Origin: Aradus depressus
Lineage: Eukaryota; Arthropoda; Insecta; Hemiptera; Aradidae
Direction: 5' to 3'
DNA length: 64,000 nt
Assembly (NCBI GenBank): GCA_963662175.1
Contig: OY759224.1
Coordinates: 20,469,489 to 20,533,488, forward strand
Position 1 is the stretch's first letter. The number at the start of each line of letters is the position of its first letter. This document shows positions 43,206 through 52,757 of this stretch, piece after piece. The notes beneath the pieces were generated by a model, which made no database searches, was not told the DNA's origin, and saw only the letters and a list, made by a program, of their open reading frames with translations. Position numbers and translations under genes: made by a program.

Positions 43206-43352
43206 TTAATCATATGTTAATCATTTTATGTTTTCCAAAAACTTTAATAAATACTTTGAATACTTTCCCAGTTCCATGTTTTTATAATCAACTAAATTTT
43301 CTTATGTTCACAGACAGAATCTAATATTAGTCTAAATACAATGTAAAATAGA

Positions 43353-43593
43353 GGGCGCCGGTAGCTCAATGGTATGAGTGCTTACTTACTGAGCTCAAGA
43401 TCCTGGATTCAAAACCTGGCCGAGTCCCTTAGCTTATTTTATCTGGGAGGTAAAAAAAACTTAAGTACGCCGTCCTTCGGATGTTAAACGATGGTTCCGG
43501 GCCTGTGCGATGTCAGGCACTCGTTAAAGACCTCTATCCTAGGTGAATAAATTTCGGAAGGCAAAATTTAGGACTTCCACAGTGGAGTCGGGC
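43353..43593 (+). mobile_element. SINE-A, broken after GTGGAGTCGGG
   Basis: The head and first 220 bp are intact. The expected continuation CTCATGTCCACC is replaced by a GC-rich insert, and the SINE tail reappears as a tandem array at 43911. Confidence 0.85.
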
Positions 43594-43908
43594 GACTGGT
43601 GTCGGAAACCGGCTACCCAGTGTTCAGCCGTTTTGTCGCCTCCTGGCGGAGAAAGAAGAAAGCACTATAACTCTGCGCCGGGGATGACTGCAGGCACGCC
43701 GGTGGTTGCTCCCGGCGTCCCCACGTACTTCAACCAGCGAACGCCCCACATTCATCCCGAGCCGGATTGACCTCTTATCGTCGCAGATGGTCGGCTCCTA
43801 GCCTACCACAGCAACAGAAAAGATTATTTATTTAATTTTTAATTTTTGAATGACCAATGTTAGGCCTTCATTCCCCGAAGATTCGGCGACGGGTGTCGTG
43901 GCCTCGAA
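43594..43908. other. GC-rich insert inside SINE-A
   Basis: About 315 bp, GC-rich in its first 200 bp, flanked by near-identical GGCGACTGGTGTCG (43591) and GGCGACGGGTGTCG (43883). An open frame reads MTAGTPVVAPGVPTYFNQRT then PHIHPEPD, a plausible but unrecognised coding piece. It ends in an AT-rich segment. It may be a short retroposed sequence. Confidence 0.4.
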
Positions 43909-43910
43909 AA

Positions 43911-44070
43911 AGAGAGCGCTCTGAAAGTAGGCGATATGACCGGAAGAGCGCTCTGAAAGTAGGCGATATGACCGGAAGAGCGCTCTGAAAGTAGGCGATA
44001 TGACCGGAAGAGCGCTCTGAAAGTAGGCGATATGACCGGAAGAGCGCTCTGAAAGTAGGCGATATGACCT
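43911..44070 (+). repeat. 32-bp array derived from the SINE-A tail
   Basis: Five copies of a unit made of GAGCGCTCTGAAAGTAGGCG, ATATGACC and GGAA. It equals positions near the end of SINE-A (GAGCGCTCTGGTAGTAGGCG). The last copy continues into the normal SINE sequence CTCAGAGTTAAA. Confidence 0.95.
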
Positions 44071-44448
44071 CAGAGTTAAATAACTAACTTAATGATTTCC
44101 AGAAGTACCAATTTTGCGGACAAATATGAACAAAATATTTCACCTAATGATATACCTAAAAGATGATTTTTAAAAAAAACGATACATTTTGACCTGATTC
44201 TCAAAGAATAGGTCATCAGAAAACGGTCAAGGACTCTATGACCAAACCTTACCCTAATGTATTCTTTATCTATGATGTTTGTCTAGGACGGTGTGCAGTG
44301 CAATCGACACAGTATTTTCGTCTGATGGTTACCTTAAAGAAATTTTCATCAATAAGATCTTATCGTAATTTACAAACATTATATTCTCATCATGCCACGG
44401 CTAAATTGAGAAAATAAAATATAAAAAAGTCGTCGGTGAATCATCGCA
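44071..44448. other. unassigned stretch
   Basis: About 380 bp, AT-rich, with no match to other families. Confidence 0.4.
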
Positions 44449-44449
44449 A

Positions 44450-44870
44450 ATATGTTTCCCCAGAACGAATTAATCAATTAACTTTCTGCTCCCCCCTCCC
44501 GAAGTCGACCGTTTGCGCTAATATTCAATAGTTGACCTTGTATGAAGCTCCTAAATTCTCATACTAAATTTTGTGTCGATAAGTTGACCACTTTGTCTGA
44601 AAATCGATAGGTGTTGTCTCTATGGAGTATTGATTTCATATATGAAATGTGTCAATAAATTCATTACAACGGCAGATATTAGGGTTAAGCCTCTGCCTAA
44701 TCCCCTTTTTCCTTTGACCGATTTGGCTGAAAATCAATGTGTCGTCATTAGAGGATTCTGTATTCGCATGTAAAATTTCGTGTCACTGACACATACACAT
44801 ACAGACATTTATTTTTCATTTTTGGAATCTGGAGGTAGGAAAACATGAAATTTTTTACAGAGAACTACAT
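44450..44870 (+). repeat. R-A dispersed repeat, near complete
   Basis: GTCGGTGAATCATCGCAAAT, AGAACGAATTAATCAATTAA, GTCGATAAGTTGACC, TTTGACCGATTTGGCTG, ACACATACACATACAGACAT and GAGGTAGGAAAACATGAAAT follow in the expected order. Confidence 0.75.
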
Positions 44871-44905
44871 AACTTTCTTTATTCCTGTATTTTCATACAT
44901 TCTTA

Positions 44906-45575
44906 ATGATACTTGACATTTTTTATCCCAATATTTATAACTCAAATCAACTGCAACCATACCTAAACCTGAATGCTCCTTTCTCACACATCAAAGCACT
45001 GGCTCAACTCCATCTGGCAAGTAGTATCTTAAAATCAGTGACAAAAATAATTTATACACCCTTAATCCCCAGGAACTTTGTACAATCTGCAATATAAACG
45101 AATTGGAAGACGTATAGGATATACTCCCCCATTAGAAGCCACTTCCTGTCTCAGAGTATCAGTATAGACCGATCCAACTTTCATACATTACTCCTGGCCC
45201 ATAATAAGAATGATATCTCAAACATTTTCTATTATTCTCTCTGAAACTTAGAGCATTCATTGTTAACGAATAATGTATTTCAACTTACATATTAAATTGA
45301 TATTCAATACATCCCCACTCCATATTTACTGTCTTTGTTACATTATTATTATTAATTTGTAATTACTTATTTTATTTATACTTTATTTTATTTATTTATG
45401 TTATTTATTTAATATGTTAAAGGTTCCTTTATATATGTCAATTATGGTTTTATATGTGTATTCCTTTATATGTGTCCTTATTATGTTAATATTGTAAAAG
45501 TAATGGTCACTAACTCAATTGTATGAGGGGGATCCCTTCAAACAATAAAAATTATTATTATTACTTGATATTTTT
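44906..45575 (+). mobile_element. LINE 3' end with zinc-knuckle frame
   Basis: The frame LALAQLHLASSILKS-like region (44906-45097) leads into a shifted frame CTICNINELEDV, a C-x2-C zinc-knuckle start typical of the LINE C-terminus. The 3' region runs to GATCCCTTCAAACAATAAAA and an ATTATT tail at about 45565. The same 3' region is found reversed at 35817-36003. Confidence 0.6.
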
Positions 45576-45599
45576 CGTAGAGAAACACTTAATAAAAAA

Positions 45600-45772
45600 T
45601 ATAAAGAAAAAACTATTTTTTTAAAATAAATATTGTCTATTTCACAAGATATATAAATTATATCGGAGTACTTTCGGTATTGCTACCATCTTCAGCCATG
45701 ATTAACAAATACTAAAACTCATTTAGTATTTGTTAAGTCGTTCAATACCGACACTACTCCCATATAATTTAT
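45600..45772 (-). mobile_element. Penelope-like end with inverted repeat
   Basis: TAAATTATATCGGAGTACTT and CGGTATTG (about 45655-45683) are mirrored by CAATACCGACACTACTCC and ATATAATTTATA (45743-45773). The sequence TATTGTCTATTTCACAAGAT resembles that at 59337. It contains a hammerhead core. Confidence 0.5.
45672..45695 (-). ncRNA. hammerhead ribozyme candidate
   Basis: Minus strand CTGAAGA, T, 4-bp stem GGTA/TACC closed by GCAA, then GAAAG. The core bases CUGANGA and GAAA are complete. Confidence 0.5.
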
Positions 45773-46137
45773 AGGTTAGGTTAGGTTTTATGACTCATGC
45801 CCGGGCTTTAATTACGAGGTCATATCGCCTACTACCACATACGCTCTTTCGTCACTCTGGTGGACATGAGCCCGACTCCACTGTGGGAGTCCTAAATTTT
45901 GCCAACCCTAAATTTTTATTCACCTAGGGCAGGGGTTTTTAACGAGTACCTGACATCGCACAGGCTCGGGACCATCGCTTAACGTCCCATCCGAAGGACG
46001 GCATGCTTAAGTTTATTTTACCTCCCAGATAAAAATTGTATCTTTAGTTTATTTAATAAACTAAAGGTCTCGGTCGGGTTTCGAACCACGATCTTGAGCT
46101 CAGAAGACAAGCACACGGATACCACTGAGCTACCGGC
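45773..46137 (-). mobile_element. SINE-A, near full length
   Basis: Tail GGTTAGGTTAGGTTTTATGA to the head GAGCTACCGGC, with a small insertion near 46035 that includes a second TTTAGTTTATTTAATAAACT. The head runs straight into the 112-bp array. Confidence 0.9.
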
Positions 46138-46472
46138 ATTAATATTTACTTTATATTTTTCATACAAATAAATAAATGAGCCATAAATTGCCGAAGATCA
46201 TTAAAATTGTATATTCATGTCATTAAATAGTCTGAAAAGACTGGTAGGCATTAATATTTACTTTATATTTTTTATACAAATAAATAAATGAGCCATAAAT
46301 TGCCGAAGATCATTAAAATTGTATATTCATGTCATTAAATAGTCTGAAAAGACTGGTAGGCATTAATATTTACTTTATATTTTTTATACAAATAAATAAA
46401 TGAGCCATAAATTGCCGAAGATCATTAAAATTGTATATTCATGTCATTAAATAGTCTGAAAAGACTGGTAGG
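46135..46472. repeat. 112-bp tandem repeat, three copies
   Basis: Units start GGCATTAATATTTACTTTAT at 46135, 46247 and 46359 and end GTCTGAAAAGACTGGTA. The copies are almost identical. GGC of the first unit is also the last bases of the SINE-A head. Confidence 0.95.
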
Positions 46473-47100
46473 AAATAAGACAACTTGACACAACCAATTT
46501 CTGACTATAACCAGTTTTAGTTTGTCCTTCATGGTTTAATTCATTTAACTTCATAGTTTAGGTGAATGAAATTTGATGAGGACCTTGGAACTATAAACTA
46601 TTGAAATTAGGAACTTTCTGATTAATAAACTATTTGAGAACCGTTTATTAGATATCCGACAAGAGGCCAATCCGGTTACTTCCAGGAATACAGTTATTGT
46701 TAAGGAGAATAAGGAAATTCCAGTTTTAATTCAACAACAATACAATTATTTTGTAATATTTCATGTGGAAATCTGTTGTTTTATTGACCTTATCTCAAAT
46801 CTAAGCAATAAATAAATGAATTTTGATAAGTAGGGGGAGATAAGATGGTTCTAGAACAATGGCTAAAGAGCAAGATGGCGGCCGTCCTCCTGACATGTGC
46901 CCACGCAATACCAATGCATTGAATTTTTACCGTTTATTGTGATCAACGGGGAATTATTTTTTAGCTGGTAGTTCTCAAAAATTACTAAAAACCAGCTATT
47001 GCTATTGTGATCATCTCGGACCTAGTTTTTTGTTTCATTTTCGGGGAAGCGAAAAGACTGGAGCTAAAGTAAACATCCGCTTTTCCCAACACAGCAGTCA
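46473..47100. other. unassigned stretch
   Basis: About 630 bp. 46840-46905 is less AT-rich and includes AAGATGGCGGCCG. No frame was recognised. Confidence 0.35.
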
Positions 47101-47195
47101 GAGCTCTGTGTTGTCTTATCAATCCTTAGTCCAATTTCGTGCAGGTTCGAATTTTTTTTGTGAAATTAAAGCGTTCGGATTTAAATAAACGACAA

Positions 47196-47354
47196 ATGTC
47201 GAAACGTCGTGATATCACCTCTTCAGAGAAATTAAACATCTTAATATCGTACGATCGCCTTTCTACGGATGAAACAATTTTTAGATTGTACATACGTAAA
47301 TACATCATATTATGCATTCTACTGTATGTGAATGAACAATGCGGCATGCACTGA
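47196..47354 (+). CDS. possible HTH-type N-terminal exon, uncertain
   Basis: ATG 47196 opens MSKRRDITSSEKLNILISYD then RLSTDET, followed by a hydrophobic stretch and a stop at 47354. A start of the form M-S-K-R-R-x-[TI]-[TS]-x2-x-K-[LI]-x-I-L resembles the psq/CENP-B helix-turn-helix at the N-terminus of Tigger-type proteins. Only about 28 residues look coding, and possible donor sites (GTACATACG, GTAAAT) follow. It could be a transposon scrap, a first exon, or chance. Confidence 0.25.
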   Translation: MSKRRDITSSEKLNILISYDRLSTDETIFRLYIRKYIILCILLYVNEQCGMH

Positions 47355-47900
47355 TTATATATAGTCTCTCGCTCCTTTCGACGTCTGGACAGTGGGTTGC
47401 TCTGCACTGCCACACCCGGGACTTGGGACAGGCTGGTCTCCCGTGACCTCCCCCCTCTCCACTAGATGTTTTCTATTATTTTTTACATATTCCTTTCTTT
47501 ATTGCTTTTCCCTTCTTCTTATTTATTTTAAATAATTTATATTACTTATTATTTTATCATTTATTCTGTTTTGAAAGAATATTTAGGAAAATACAGAGTG
47601 AAGAACGGAAAAAAACATCATTACTCCTGTATATCTCCTTCTGTCTGGTATCCTGTCGATATCCCAGGAAGGGTAGAGAACGGAAAAGGAAGAGAAGAAG
47701 ACAATTCCTGAAGACTGAGCTGTCAAGGAACTCAGGTTTGTTCAGACTGACGATTCCTGATTGCCAATCTACCTCTGTGCAATTTAGTAGCTCTTTGGAT
47801 CTTCATGCATGGATACAAAAATATAAGCAAGACGGAATTCTAAGGAATTTTCCCATAGTTTAGGGTTTGGAAAATATTTTTTTTTGGGTAATGGCGTAAT
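47355..47900. other. unassigned stretch
   Basis: About 550 bp. 47600-47780 is less AT-rich and purine-rich in part; nothing was recognised. Confidence 0.35.
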
Positions 47901-48070
47901 ATATAAAATTTTTCGATTAATCATCGGCAATTTACTTCCCCAACGCGAATTAATAAATTTAATATTCGCTCTTCCTCTGAGCAATTTCGGTTTTTGAGTT
48001 AGGCCCCCTTCTTTGAGTCCATACTTATTTTTGGCTGAAAATCAATGGGTTTCTGGATAAACATTGTGAT
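47900..48070 (+). repeat. R-A dispersed repeat, short copy
   Basis: TTAATCATCGGCAATTTACT, GCGAATTAATAAATTTA, TTTTTGAGTTAGGCCCCCTT and GGCTGAAAATCAATGGG in order, with much of the middle deleted. Confidence 0.55.
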
Positions 48071-48228
48071 GTACGAAGTAATAAACATTGTAAATAATAA
48101 GAAAAAAACTCCGAAATTAATTATTTTTTTAGGGAGGAGAATCGCTGGTGTTGAGTTTTTTTTTTGTGAAGACGGCTGAAATATTGATTTTTTAAATAAA
48201 AACATTGTTAGGATATTAGTAAAGTAAT

Positions 48229-48318
48229 AGTTTTTTTTTTTTTTTTTTTGGCCTTATGCTCGATGCATAGTAGCCATGTCACCATGTTATCTAATTATTT
48301 ACGACATCCATGGCCCCG
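48229..48318 (-). mobile_element. SINE-B 3' fragment
   Basis: A T17 run, TTGGCCTTATGCTCGATGCA, then TTTACGACATCCATGGCCCC. The head is missing. Confidence 0.75.
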
Positions 48319-48351
48319 GTTATACTACATTTTATTTGATAAACTGTGAAA

Positions 48352-48689
48352 GAGGGCGCCGGTAGCTCAGTGGTATGCGTGCTTGTCTTGTGAGCTCAAA
48401 AACGTGGGTTCGAAACCCGACCGAAGCCCTTAGTTTATTTTATCTGGGAAGTAAAATAAACTTAAGCACGCCGTCTTTCGAACGTTAAGCGATGTTCCCG
48501 AGCCTGTACGATGTCAGTTACTCGTTAAAGACCCCCTTACTCTAGATGAATAAAAATTTAGGGTAGGCAAAATTTAGGATTCCCACAGTAGAGTCGGGCT
48601 CATGTCCACCAGAATGACGAAAGAGCGCTCTGGTAGTTGGCGATATGACTTCGTAGTTAAAGCCCGGGCATGAGTCATAAAACCTAACC
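48352..48689 (+). mobile_element. SINE-A with 16-bp target duplication
   Basis: TTGATAAACTGTGAAA (48336-48351) precedes the head and TTGATAACCTGTGAAA (48690-48705) follows the CCTAACC tail. This clean duplication sets the borders of the family: the first bases are GAGGGCGCC and the last are CCTAACC. Confidence 0.95.
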
Positions 48690-48705
48690 TTGATAACCTG
48701 TGAAA

Positions 48706-48880
48706 CGACACTTATTATTCTACAGCGGAATCGGCAGAAGGGGAGGGGGGATCACACAGACAAACAGAAACTTTTTTTATTCTCATATTTGGGAAAACGT
48801 GAAATTCTGTTGAAAACGGCATCAAAATGACCGATTATATAACGTCCTCTATACTTTGAATAGCTGGGAAAATCAATTTT
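48706..48880 (+). repeat. R-A dispersed repeat, end fragment
   Basis: CAGCGGAATCGGCAGAAGG, CACAGACAAACAGAAAC, GGGAAAACGTGAAATTCTGT, then ATAACGTCCTCTATACTTTG. Confidence 0.55.
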
Positions 48881-49246
48881 AAGAGGGCCTCGCCAGGTTT
48901 CGAACCTGAAATTTTTAGCTCTTATAATACTTAGTAATTAGCTATTCTCTATCCATAATTAATAAGTTAAGTCTATTTTGTATTACATAGTTAAAGCCCT
49001 TTTGAAGTTAATGTCCCCGATAATGAATACTATTGGCTGATTTTACCTGACCTAGTAAAGCTCTCTAAAGTGTGTAATAGGATTTAACTTACAGCTTTGG
49101 TTCTGGTCCGAGCTTAATTTTAAATACCTGCTTATTAAGTCAGCGGTCTTGTTTTTAAGGAGCTTACTTAAATTAATAAAGTAGAGAAGGGAGGATTCTA
49201 TGTGTCTAATATGTGACTTTCCCGTTATTTGATTCAATACATATTG
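48880..49246. other. unassigned stretch
   Basis: About 370 bp. GGCCTCGCCAGGTTTCGAAC at 48885-48904 looks like a tRNA-type B-box scrap of a SINE. The rest is unknown. Confidence 0.35.
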
Positions 49247-49474
49247 TGACTCATGGTTTAACTACGAGGTCATATCGCCTACTACCAGGGCGCTGTTTTG
49301 CCGCTCTGGTGGACATGAGCCTTACTCAACTCTAACGAGTACCTGACATTGTACAGACTTAGGACCATCACTTAACGTCCAATTCGAAGGACGGCGTGCT
49401 CTAGGTTTGTATGATTTAAATAAAAGACATGAGGGCTTCAGCCGTTTTTTGAACCTGCGGTCTTGAGCTCAGGC
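49247..49474 (-). mobile_element. SINE-A with large internal deletion
   Basis: From GACTCATGGTTTAACTACG to GCGGTCTTGAGCTCAGG. The central 60 bp and the A box are missing. Confidence 0.8.
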
Positions 49475-49490
49475 AATATATATATATATA

Positions 49491-50097
49491 GATGCGTTCC
49501 AGGCAAAAGGCCCTATCCCTCAATTTGTGAGATTTTCCTGTTTTGGCCCTATCCCACACTATTGACTATCCCGCACATTTCTGTTAACTCCATTTTGTAA
49601 TGGTTTTTAACAAAATTTTTAAAAATAAGAAATTAGAAATTGGAGGGTCTTTGACATTGCAAAATGTGGTCCAGGGAAAAGGCCCTAACCCTCATAGGTA
49701 CTCTCACAAAACTTTAAATCATTTGAGAGACCAAAAGACCTATCCCCTAGTCCAAATTCCCTATCCCACTAGTTTGATGATGTTGATTGATCCGTTTCAT
49801 TTAAATCTAGCGCCCTAATCGGTTTTTTGTTTAACCAATAGATTAGGGCTTTTGGCAGTTTACATTATGAGACAGGCCCCGTTGCTACAAGGTGACAAAG
49901 GCCCTAATCAACAAAGTGGTTCACTTTACTGTTATTTCTTGTAAAGAGATGCAAGTATTGATGAAAAATAATTGTTCTATGTAACAGAAAATATTCTTAA
50001 AAATTACAATTAAACTGATGTGGAAAGCCAACAGTTTTTTTCTTTCTCCTGTAAAGTTAACCTTATGTGGGTTAGGGGCCTTTGCCTGGAACGCATC
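49491..50097. mobile_element. inverted-repeat MITE with iterated GGCCCTA motif
   Basis: GATGCGTTCCAGGCAAAAGG (49491) is mirrored by CCTTTGCCTGGAACGCATC (ending 50097). A word of the form GGCCCTATCCC recurs about nine times: near 49510, 49544, 49570, 49681, 49737, 49765, 49810, 49900 and in the right terminus. The layout, with the terminal repeat containing the same word as the interior, matches that of 7109-8723 with a different word. Confidence 0.7.
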
Positions 50098-50214
50098 GAT
50101 ATACAAAATATTTATAATTAAAATGGGAAAAAAAGCCATTTGTCTGTGTGTTTTTGAACACGATAACTCCCGAAGAATGAAATTATCGACACTAAATGTG
50201 TTATGCGTATTCAG

Positions 50215-50455
50215 ATCACCGTAAAGACGACACCTATTAAATTTCAAACAAATCGCTTAAAAGGAAAAGGGGATTGTGGAGAGAAAACTCCAATAACTGT
50301 CATGATGAATTTATCGGCACAAAATTTCAAAACAACATAATAAAGACACATAGGAATTTTCAAGTCAAGCGAGGGGTTCAGAGGGGGACTCAACTCAAAA
50401 ATCCGAAAACTGCCAATGTAATGAATTTATCAGCATGAAATTTTATATTAATTTT
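50215..50455 (-). repeat. R-A dispersed repeat, fragment
   Basis: CGACACCTATTAAATTTCAA, ACTCCAATAACTGTCATGAT, TTATCGGCACAAAATTTC and CCAATGTAATGAATTTATCA, two successive family blocks. Confidence 0.55.
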
Positions 50456-50488
50456 TTTTTTAACAATATGAACAGCAGTTAATTATTA

Positions 50489-50708
50489 TGACTCATGCCC
50501 GGGCTTTGACTACGAGGTCAATTCGCCTACTACCAGAGCGCTCTTTGGTCACTCTGGTGGACATGAGTCCAACTCTAATGTGGGGAGTCCTAAATTTTTC
50601 CTACCCTAAATTTTTATTCACCTAGGGCGGCGGTCTTTAACGAGTACCTGACATAGTAAATGCTCGGGGTCCATCGCTTAACGTCCCATCCGAAGGACGG
50701 CGTGCTTT
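50489..50708 (-). mobile_element. SINE-A 3' part
   Basis: From GACTCATGCCCGGGC to CCGAAGGACGGCGTGC. The whole tRNA-like head is absent. Confidence 0.85.
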
Positions 50709-50714
50709 TTAATT

Positions 50715-50850
50715 TTACAATAAAACCGCAGAAGACCCGAAAAGCCTATGTGAATTCAGAAGTCCCTATGTAAGTCAATTGTTGATAATTAGCCCAAAAA
50801 GTCGATTAATTTTGGAGGGAGAACAAAAATTTAGTTGAATAAAACACTTA
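50715..50850 (-). repeat. R-A dispersed repeat, fragment
   Basis: AAGTCCCTATGTAAGTCAAT, TTGATAATTAGCCCAAAAAG and TCGATTAATTTTGGAGGG. Confidence 0.5.
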
Positions 50851-50854
50851 GAAC

Positions 50855-50968
50855 GAGTAAAAAAATTCCACTGTATTTATATAAAATACACAAGATATTT
50901 AGCTGGTTAGAGCATTGTCAAGTGTACAGGATACAGACTTATGACTGGTGGTAATATTTGGGGGGGGT

Positions 50969-51007
<39 letters not shown>

Positions 51008-51425
51008 ACTACCATACAATATCATAATTTAATCAGAAAAATAATTAAATAATATATCTCAATATTAACCTTTTACCTGTATCACAATATTAACTATATC
51101 TTATCTCAATTACTAACCTACACAGACACCCACTAGATCAACTTAATTGAAATAAAAACATATTGCACCCCTATAACATTATATTATTATGCAATATGTG
51201 ATTATTTCAATTTAAGTTGATCTAGTAGGTGTCTGTGTTTTTTAGTTTTAAATGTGATATAGGTAATAGTTTATTATTGAGACTTACTTTAATAGGTTAA
51301 TATTGAGATATAGTTAATATTGTGATATATGGTAGTTCCCCCCCCCCCCCCCCCCCCCCTCCCACCCTCTATCTTGACTTGAGCGCGAAATATATTGTGT
51401 ATTTTATATAAATATTATAGAAAAA
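50855..51425. repeat. nested inverted repeat with poly-G and poly-C
   Basis: Inner arms are about 51007-51170 and 51195-51338 (GAACTACCATA, CACAGACACC, ATCAACTTAA against their mirrors). A G run of about 45 (50961-51006) caps the left and a C run of about 25 (51338-51362) the right. Outside these, ATTTATATAAAATACACAAG (50874) is mirrored at 51394-51415. The outer pieces resemble Penelope ends; CTGGTTAGAGCATTGTC at 50904 may be a ruined hammerhead. Confidence 0.6.
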
Positions 51426-51840
51426 TTTAGTTGATTAATATTTGTTGGGAAAAGGCATGGCCAAATCAAAAACATTTTCTGGTGAAAAAATAACATTAAA
51501 TTTTTGACCGAGTACATAACTTCCCGCATACCTCATACAGAGTAAATATTTAATGTATTCTATAAAAGAATGAGAATTAGAATGTGTAGAAAGTTGGTAG
51601 AAAAAATTTTATTGAAATTCCTTCGGCTTTTTACCCAGTTGGGTATCATTATTTTGCGGAATTCTAATAAAAATGTTCTTTGATGTTGTACATTACAAAA
51701 GAAATTCCCTCTTTTTTGTTAGAAGGGGGGCTTACAGCCCCGTTGAAAATGATATAGGCCACTCAACATGCCTAATGTCAGAAAAAATTGAAACTAGGAC
51801 AAGGCTCTCCTGCCTTAAATAGGAATGCACATTTTATTTA
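51425..51840. other. unassigned stretch
   Basis: About 415 bp. TTCCTTCGGCTTTTTACCCA at 51619 resembles a decayed Penelope end, but this is too weak to call. Confidence 0.3.
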
Positions 51841-51915
51841 CCAAGCTACATGATGGATAGGGAAAGTTATATAATTGGTTAAATATTCTATCTTTTAACT
51901 GGAAATTCATGTTAA
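51840..51915 (-). repeat. R-A dispersed repeat, end fragment
   Basis: GGATAGGGAAAGTTATATAA followed by ATTCTATCTTTTAACTGG, the family end. Confidence 0.5.
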
Positions 51916-52445
51916 CGAAACTGAAATAAGAAAGAGAATCTTTGCGGCAAACAAGTGCTACTATGGTCTTAGCAAGCACTTCAGAAGCAACCACATATCC
52001 AGGCAGACTAAATTCGTTCTATATAAGACCCTATCCGCCAGTTCTTCTGTATGGCTCAGGAACCTGGACAACTTCGAAAATGAGCCTTTTGGTGTTCGAA
52101 AGGAAGGTTCTGCGCAGAATATTTAGAGGAGTGCAAGTAGGCCATGCATGCGCAGACGCAAACAACCAGGAGCTCTACGAACTATATAGAGAACCAGATG
52201 TCCTGAAAGTCATGAAGATTCGGCGGTTAAGATGGGCAGGACATGTCGCCAGGATGGAAGCATTCATGGAGTAAGACGGCGAGGGAGACCTAAACTGAGA
52301 TGGGGCAGATGGTGTGGCAGAAGATGCCCGAAACATGTTCCGCATCAGGAACTGGATGGCAGCCGCACAGGATCGAGACAATTGGCGGCTGTTGGTGGAG
52401 GACAGGACCCGTCACCGGGTTGTAGCGCCACCGATAGATAGACTG
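51916..52445 (+). pseudogene. RTE-type LINE reverse transcriptase C-terminus
   Basis: Three frames are joined by shifts. EIRKRIFAANKCYYGLSKHF leads to the second frame, VLLYGSGTWTTSKMSLLVFE, RKVLRRIFRG, ELYELYREPDVLKVMKIRRL, RWAGHVARM. The third frame is DARNMFRIRNWMAAAQDRDN, WRLLVEDRTRHRV. The blocks Y-G-S-x-T-W, V-x-E-R-K-[IV]-L-R-R-I-F, E-L-Y-x-L-Y-x-E-P-D-[IV]-x-K and R-L-R-W-A-G-H-V-x-R-M followed by N-W...A-x-D-R...W-R are characteristic of the C-terminus of insect endonuclease-reverse transcriptases of the RTE group. The palm domain is missing. Confidence 0.75.
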
Positions 52446-52469
52446 AACTGGAATTTCATGTATTCACAC

Positions 52470-52625
52470 TCTCCGATTCTAAAAATAAAAATACAATTTC
52501 CTGTGTACGCCTGCGTTCTCGAAAACTTCCTATAAAATGAAAATATCAACACAAGTTTTCATATGTGTATACGAAAAATTCTAAGAACGACACCTATTGA
52601 TTTTCAGTCAGTTACAGTGATTCAG
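52470..52625 (-). repeat. R-A dispersed repeat, fragment
   Basis: ATAAAATGAAAATATCAACA, then AAGAACGACACCTATTGATT and TTCAGTCAGTTACAG. Confidence 0.5.
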
Positions 52626-52757
52626 TAAATACTGTCAGGAAAACGAAAAAAAAAAAAACGGGAATTCTTAGAATTCGGCAGAAGAAACATTAATTTTTGT
52701 GTCCGAAAGAAGCGGAAGATGAAGCCTTGAGAGCAGTGCTCAAGCAATTATTATTAA

